Assembly (NCBI GenBank): GCA_013153415.1
Contig: JAADEO010000224.1
Location: 1 to 8,772, forward strand
Length of the DNA stretch: 8,772 bases
Origin: Deltaproteobacteria bacterium
GTDB lineage: Bacteria; Desulfobacterota; Anaeroferrophillalia; Anaeroferrophillales; Tharpellaceae
Direction: 5' to 3'
In this document: positions 5,459 to 8,772 of the stretch, in pieces
Numbering within the stretch: position 1 is the first letter of the stretch
How the letters are laid out: each line of letters begins with the position of its first letter
The notes under the pieces: generated by a model
What the model was told of the DNA's origin: nothing
Seen by the model: only the letters and a program-made list of their open reading frames with translations
The model's database searches: none
Program-made: the position numbers and the translations under genes

Positions 5459-8100
5459 TATTCAATCCTCCTTTTAGCGACCCGACGAAAAAGAAATCCC
5501 TGTCCCAAGGTCAAGATCGCCGGCAGAATGATGATCGTCGCCAGTCCCGAAATCAGCATGATGCTGGCCAGAAAGACCCCGACCGTCTTGTAAGGCATCA
5601 AGGGTGCCAGCAGCAACGGGGTGAACCCCACGGCGATGACAATGATATTACGAAAAATGGCCCGGGCCGGGGCCTCGAACATCGCCTGAGAGGCCTGTCT
5701 CCAACTGCCGCACTCCTTATAAGCCATCCGCGTCCGTTCCAGGAAATGGATAGCGAAATCGACCGCCATTCCCAGGGTCAGGGAGGAGAGCACCGCCACC
5801 GGCATGTCGTAATCCTTGCCGATAAGCCCGATAATCCCATAAATCAGGGCGATCGTCAACGACAACGGCACCATGGCGATGATGCCCCAGACCGGCGAGC
5901 GGAACAGGATCACCATCATGATCAGCACGATAACGAAACTGCCGGAAAGCGAGCGCAGCATCCCGGCCACCATCTTGTCCTGCCAGACGACATTGATATA
6001 GGTCAGACCGGCCCAGCGGAATTTCAGCGCAACCGGCGGCGGATTCTGACTGATGAACTGCTTGACCAAAGAGACCACCGCTTCCATATCCTGGTTGTCG
6101 CCGGAATGGAGCTGGACCCAGATATTGGCCCGCCGGTAATCGGGGGTCACCAGGTGCCAGAGATCTTCGGGTTTATGGCTGTTCTGAAAAGAGATCAGAC
6201 ACTGGGCCACGGCTTTCTGGCGTTCAGGCAGGCGATAATCTCCCGGCTTGCCGGAAAGCAGTTCCTGATAGACCTTCTTGACCACCTGCACAATCGAATT
6301 GCTCTTGCCGACCAAGGCGTGATCCTGCATCGCGGCCTGCAAACGATCGAGATAACGCAGGACATCGGGACGTTTGAAGATCTCGAGCTCTTCCAAGCGC
6401 CGATCGACCAGGTCAATAACCGGGCTCAAAGCATCGTAAAGTTCATCACTGGCCGCATCATCCTGGGCTTTCTGCAAATTCCGGCTCAGCTGCCGGAGAA
6501 AACCCCGTTGATCCAGGCCGCGGCCCGCCAAAGCCGTCAGCTCCCGGCCGAGAATGCTGTCCACGGCGTTTTTCTCGGCTCCCGGGCCGACCGCCGCCAG
6601 GGCGTCGGCCCGCAACTGCGCCCGCCACTGATCACTGACCGGCCCTTCGAGAGTCCGGACGGGATCGATCACCAGATAGGCTTCATAGGTGCCGCCGAAA
6701 TGTTTATTGAGAACCCGGTCGGCGACCCGGATGGGGTGACTTTTGGTAAACCATTTGACCGGGTTGTCATTGATCTTGATCAGGCTGATACCGTAGGCTG
6801 AGACTCCGACCAGGACCAGAGAAACCAGGATGATCAGTTTGGCCCGCACGTAGGTTGTCCGGCTCAGCCAGGCCAGGAAACGGTGGGTCCAGGAGTTGGC
6901 GGCGGCATCACCGTCATCCAAGGGATGCCCGAAGCCCTCGAGGCTCGCATCCTTCATCAGCATCACGTAGGCGGGCACGAAAAGCATGGTCAGGACCCAG
7001 GCCAGGGAGATTCCCAGGCCGACAAAAATGCCGAATACCTGGACCGGTGGAATCGGGGTCAGGGCGAGAGAGAAAAAACCGGCGGCCGAGGTCAGCGAAG
7101 TGTAGAGCATCGGCATGAAAAGCTTCTTCATCACCTGTTCGATGGTCCGGCGACGGTCACCGATCTGCTGGTATTCATCGAAAAATTCGGAAAGGATGTG
7201 AATACTGTCGACCACCGCCACCGGCATCAGAAAGATGGGAATCATGGAACTCATGATATGCAGGGTGTTGCCGGTGCCGATCAGCAGCCCCATCGTGCAG
7301 AGCACCGTGACCATGGCGATAATCATCGGCGCCATGATCAGTTTCATCTGACGGAAGAAATAGTACATCAGCAGAAAGATGAAGAGCATCGCCAGTGGGG
7401 CGGAAATCGCCATCTGGATGAACATTTCGACCCCGAAGGTATCTTCGGCCACCGGCAGGCCGGTGATATGGTACTCTTCCGGACCTTTGAAACCGGCGAT
7501 CTTCTTCTCGAGAGCCTTTTTGATCCTGTAAGCAAGATCCTTGCTGGTAATGGGGATGTAGATGGCCAGGGCCCGGCCATCCTCGGAGACCAGGGTGCCG
7601 TTGAGCAACGGATTATCGAGGGCCAGCTGCCGGATCCGGGCGGCGGCTTCGCGAGTCGCGGGGGCCTTGGGCATCAACCAGGCGAAACGCACCTGTCCGG
7701 GGCCGGCCTGCTCGATGCTGTCGACAGTGCCGGGGGCGATGAGGTTGCGTTTGACAACCCCGATCTGGTGGCCGGGATGATCGGGATCGGGCCAGCTCAG
7801 GGTCCGGATATAATCGGTCAACTCCTCGACTTTACGCAGGGTATCGGGATTGAAGACCCCGTCTCTGTCCTGTTCGTTGACAATCCCTAAAACCACGACA
7901 TCGTAGAGATCGAAAACCTTCTTGACCTGGTTATGGAAAATACGTACCGGCTCTTTGCGGCTGAGCATGTTTTCCGGATCGGTATCGACCTTGACCTGCA
8001 CCATCAGAGCGGCCAGAATCACGGTCGTCACCACCATGACGATCGTTACCAGACGGGGATGAACAACCCCGAATCGCACCATTCTTTCACCGATTTTCAT
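5458..8100 (-). CDS. MMPL-family RND transporter (COG1033-type exporter)
   Basis: The 880-residue inner-membrane protein has the duplicated RND layout. TM1 lies near 18-34, and a first periplasmic loop from about 36 to 222 carries VDTDPENMLSRKEPVR. TM2-6 occupy about 226-382, TM7 about 421-441, and a second periplasmic loop about 442-708. TM8-12 run from about 718 to 866. The TM4-type motifs are VAVVDSIHILSEF (D298) and GMAVDFAIHFLERTR (D781), the acidic residues expected to carry protons. The second loop is about 80 residues longer than the first and contains a helical stretch (about 485-640). There is no neighbouring membrane-fusion protein or TolC. With the LolA-like and barrel genes it suggests lipid or hydrophobe transport, loosely like HpnN-type systems. 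The ATG at 8100 has GAGGTG eight bases upstream. It is the first gene of the trio. Confidence 0.92.
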   Translation of the reverse strand: MKIGERMVRFGVVHPRLVTIVMVVTTVILAALMVQVKVDTDPENMLSRKEPVRIFHNQVKKVFDLYDVVVLGIVNEQDRDGVFNPDTLRKVEELTDYIRTLSWPDPDHPGHQIGVVKRNLIAPGTVDSIEQAGPGQVRFAWLMPKAPATREAAARIRQLALDNPLLNGTLVSEDGRALAIYIPITSKDLAYRIKKALEKKIAGFKGPEEYHITGLPVAEDTFGVEMFIQMAISAPLAMLFIFLLMYYFFRQMKLIMAPMIIAMVTVLCTMGLLIGTGNTLHIMSSMIPIFLMPVAVVDSIHILSEFFDEYQQIGDRRRTIEQVMKKLFMPMLYTSLTSAAGFFSLALTPIPPVQVFGIFVGLGISLAWVLTMLFVPAYVMLMKDASLEGFGHPLDDGDAAANSWTHRFLAWLSRTTYVRAKLIILVSLVLVGVSAYGISLIKINDNPVKWFTKSHPIRVADRVLNKHFGGTYEAYLVIDPVRTLEGPVSDQWRAQLRADALAAVGPGAEKNAVDSILGRELTALAGRGLDQRGFLRQLSRNLQKAQDDAASDELYDALSPVIDLVDRRLEELEIFKRPDVLRYLDRLQAAMQDHALVGKSNSIVQVVKKVYQELLSGKPGDYRLPERQKAVAQCLISFQNSHKPEDLWHLVTPDYRRANIWVQLHSGDNQDMEAVVSLVKQFISQNPPPVALKFRWAGLTYINVVWQDKMVAGMLRSLSGSFVIVLIMMVILFRSPVWGIIAMVPLSLTIALIYGIIGLIGKDYDMPVAVLSSLTLGMAVDFAIHFLERTRMAYKECGSWRQASQAMFEAPARAIFRNIIVIAVGFTPLLLAPLMPYKTVGVFLASIMLISGLATIIILPAILTLGQGFLFRRVAKRRIE

Positions 8101-8130
8101 AAGTTTACCACCTCGGGCTCAAACACCTTC

Positions 8131-8150
8131 CAGCAACGGTTCTATTGCTG
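8131..8150. repeat. Small inverted repeat in the RND operon leader
   Basis: CAGCAA (8131-8136) and TTGCTG (8145-8150) are reverse complements with an 8-base loop. It lies between the putative promoter and the RND start codon, so it would be in the 5' leader as a 6-bp hairpin. It may be an operator half-site pair or simply a weak leader hairpin. Confidence 0.3.
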
Positions 8151-8154
8151 TTAT

Positions 8155-8178
8155 TGAATTATATGAATTACTGAATTA
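8155..8178. repeat. Three tandem TGAATTA repeats upstream of the RND operon
   Basis: TGAATTA occurs at 8155-8161, 8164-8170 and 8172-8178, so the copies start 9 and 8 bases apart. They lie in an AT-rich patch just downstream of the putative -10 box of the RND operon, where a bound repressor could act. The patch is much more AT-rich than the surrounding sequence. Confidence 0.4.
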
Positions 8179-8186
8179 TTATTTGT

Positions 8187-8216
8187 TCTCTACTTGAAAA
8201 GCCGATTCCTTGTCAA
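8187..8216 (-). promoter_or_regulatory. sigma70-like promoter for the RND/LolA-like/barrel operon
   Basis: On the minus strand a perfect -35 TTGACA (8216-8211) is followed after 18 bases by a -10-like TAGAGA (8192-8187). Transcription would begin near 8180, giving a leader of about 80 nt that holds the TGAATTA repeats and the CAGCAA/TTGCTG hairpin. The promoter sits 25 bases past the hemW stop, so the transporter genes can be expressed independently of hemW. Confidence 0.5.
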
Positions 8217-8240
8217 GCCGCAAAAACAAATTCCAACTCT

Positions 8241-8772
8241 TCAGATCAGGGCGACGGTGATCTCGTCACTCAGTGGCAGGCCTTTGGCCGTGACCCACAG
8301 GTAACCATTCTCCATGGCAAGCAGTCCTTCCCGCAGCAGGGTTCCGGCTCTCCCGGTCACCGCAGCAACCCTTTCCGGGCCATATTCGTTTTCAAGCTCG
8401 GCAAGGCGGACTCCGCGCCGCAGACGCAGACCCAGCATCAGGGCCTCCCGGAAAGAGGCATTCCGGTCGATGATCTCCAGATCTTCCCAAGGGAGGGTGA
8501 AGAGCTCTCCTTCTGCAAAGGCTTCCGGCCCGGACCGAAAAGCGGCGATCTCATCGAGATAGCTCTCCGGGTTGTCGTGGTTGCGGTAGCGTTCCGCCCA
8601 GTGCTCCTCCCCCCGCCGACAACGCCGGCTGCCGCAGGCCGCAGCTCCCAGACCGAGATAGTCGGAGAGGTGCCAGTAACCCAGGTTGTGACGGGATTGC
8701 AAAGCGACCGTACGGGAGAAATTGGAAACCTCATAACGCAAAAAACCTTTTTTTTCGAGCCGCTCTGCGACC
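8241..8772 (-). CDS. hemW: Radical SAM family haem chaperone HemW, C-terminal part (partial, cut by window edge)
   Basis: About 177 codons are visible, and the gene continues off the right edge without its start. The in-frame sequence is AERLEKKGFLRYEVSNFS, then SRHNLGYWHLSDYLGLGAAA, the signature of HemW/HemN-like proteins (RYE-SNFA, HNL-YW, YLGLG-GA). The end, LREGLLAMENGYLWVTAKG then LPLSDEI, is the HemN C-terminal domain. HemW is a cytoplasmic haem-binding protein related to oxygen-independent coproporphyrinogen III oxidase and is thought to insert haem into target proteins. The radical SAM CxxxCxxC motif would lie outside the window, so I cannot separate HemW from HemN by the cluster motif, but the YLGLGAAACG region favours HemW. 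The TTG at 8741 is internal, not the start. Confidence 0.9.
   Translation of the reverse strand, partial: VAERLEKKGFLRYEVSNFSRTVALQSRHNLGYWHLSDYLGLGAAACGSRRCRRGEEHWAERYRNHDNPESYLDEIAAFRSGPEAFAEGELFTLPWEDLEIIDRNASFREALMLGLRLRRGVRLAELENEYGPERVAAVTGRAGTLLREGLLAMENGYLWVTAKGLPLSDEITVALI

Noticed and set aside
5746..7890. Long plus-strand ORFs opposite the RND gene (351 and 335 codons)
   Set aside because: They are antisense shadows with H/D/Q/R-rich composition and no recognisable motifs; the minus-strand RND reading is continuous and well supported.
8740..8756. A8 and T6 runs in hemW as a programmed frameshift site
   Set aside because: The HemW frame reads straight through (EKKGFLRYEVSNF), so no frameshift is needed.

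Overview
The window is high-GC bacterial DNA. A selenocysteine-type UGA in a multihaem c-type cytochrome, an MMPL/RND transporter with a LolA-like partner and an outer-membrane barrel, HemW and UvrA together suggest a Gram-negative, probably anaerobic or metal/sulfur-respiring organism of the former Deltaproteobacteria (Desulfobacterota / Desulfuromonadales-like). That placement is inference from gene content; no rRNA gene or other taxonomic marker is present.

Layout from left to right: the N-terminal third of a first ATP-binding module of uvrA (minus, runs off the left edge); a 118-bp divergent intergenic region with a good sigma70-like promoter pointing right; a plus-strand gene at 711-2042 for an exported tetrahaem cytochrome c with an N-terminal UshA-like domain; a 267-bp structured non-coding gap; then a minus-strand block of cysK (cysteine synthase), an outer-membrane beta-barrel gene, a LolA-like periplasmic protein gene and a large MMPL-family RND transporter gene; a 140-bp promoter region; and the 3' part of hemW (minus, runs off the right edge).

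The main discovery is in 711-2042. A conventional ORF caller sees only a fragment starting at an internal TTG (906), because codon 48 is an in-frame TGA (852-854). Upstream of it, in the same frame, lie an ATG, a clean signal peptide and the N-terminal strand of the UshA-like fold. The TGA falls in a C-G-x motif (KLCG-U-HKKQAGGLAR) where I recall relatives carrying Cys. It is followed by a 7-bp hairpin with a GG-starting loop 18 nt downstream of the UGA, as expected of a bacterial SECIS element. The simplest reading is a selenocysteine-containing multihaem cytochrome of 443 residues.

The transporter trio (RND, LolA-like, barrel) is tightly packed with stop/start overlaps and reads as one operon. 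It probably moves a lipid or other hydrophobic substrate across the envelope. The substrate cannot be told from the sequence.
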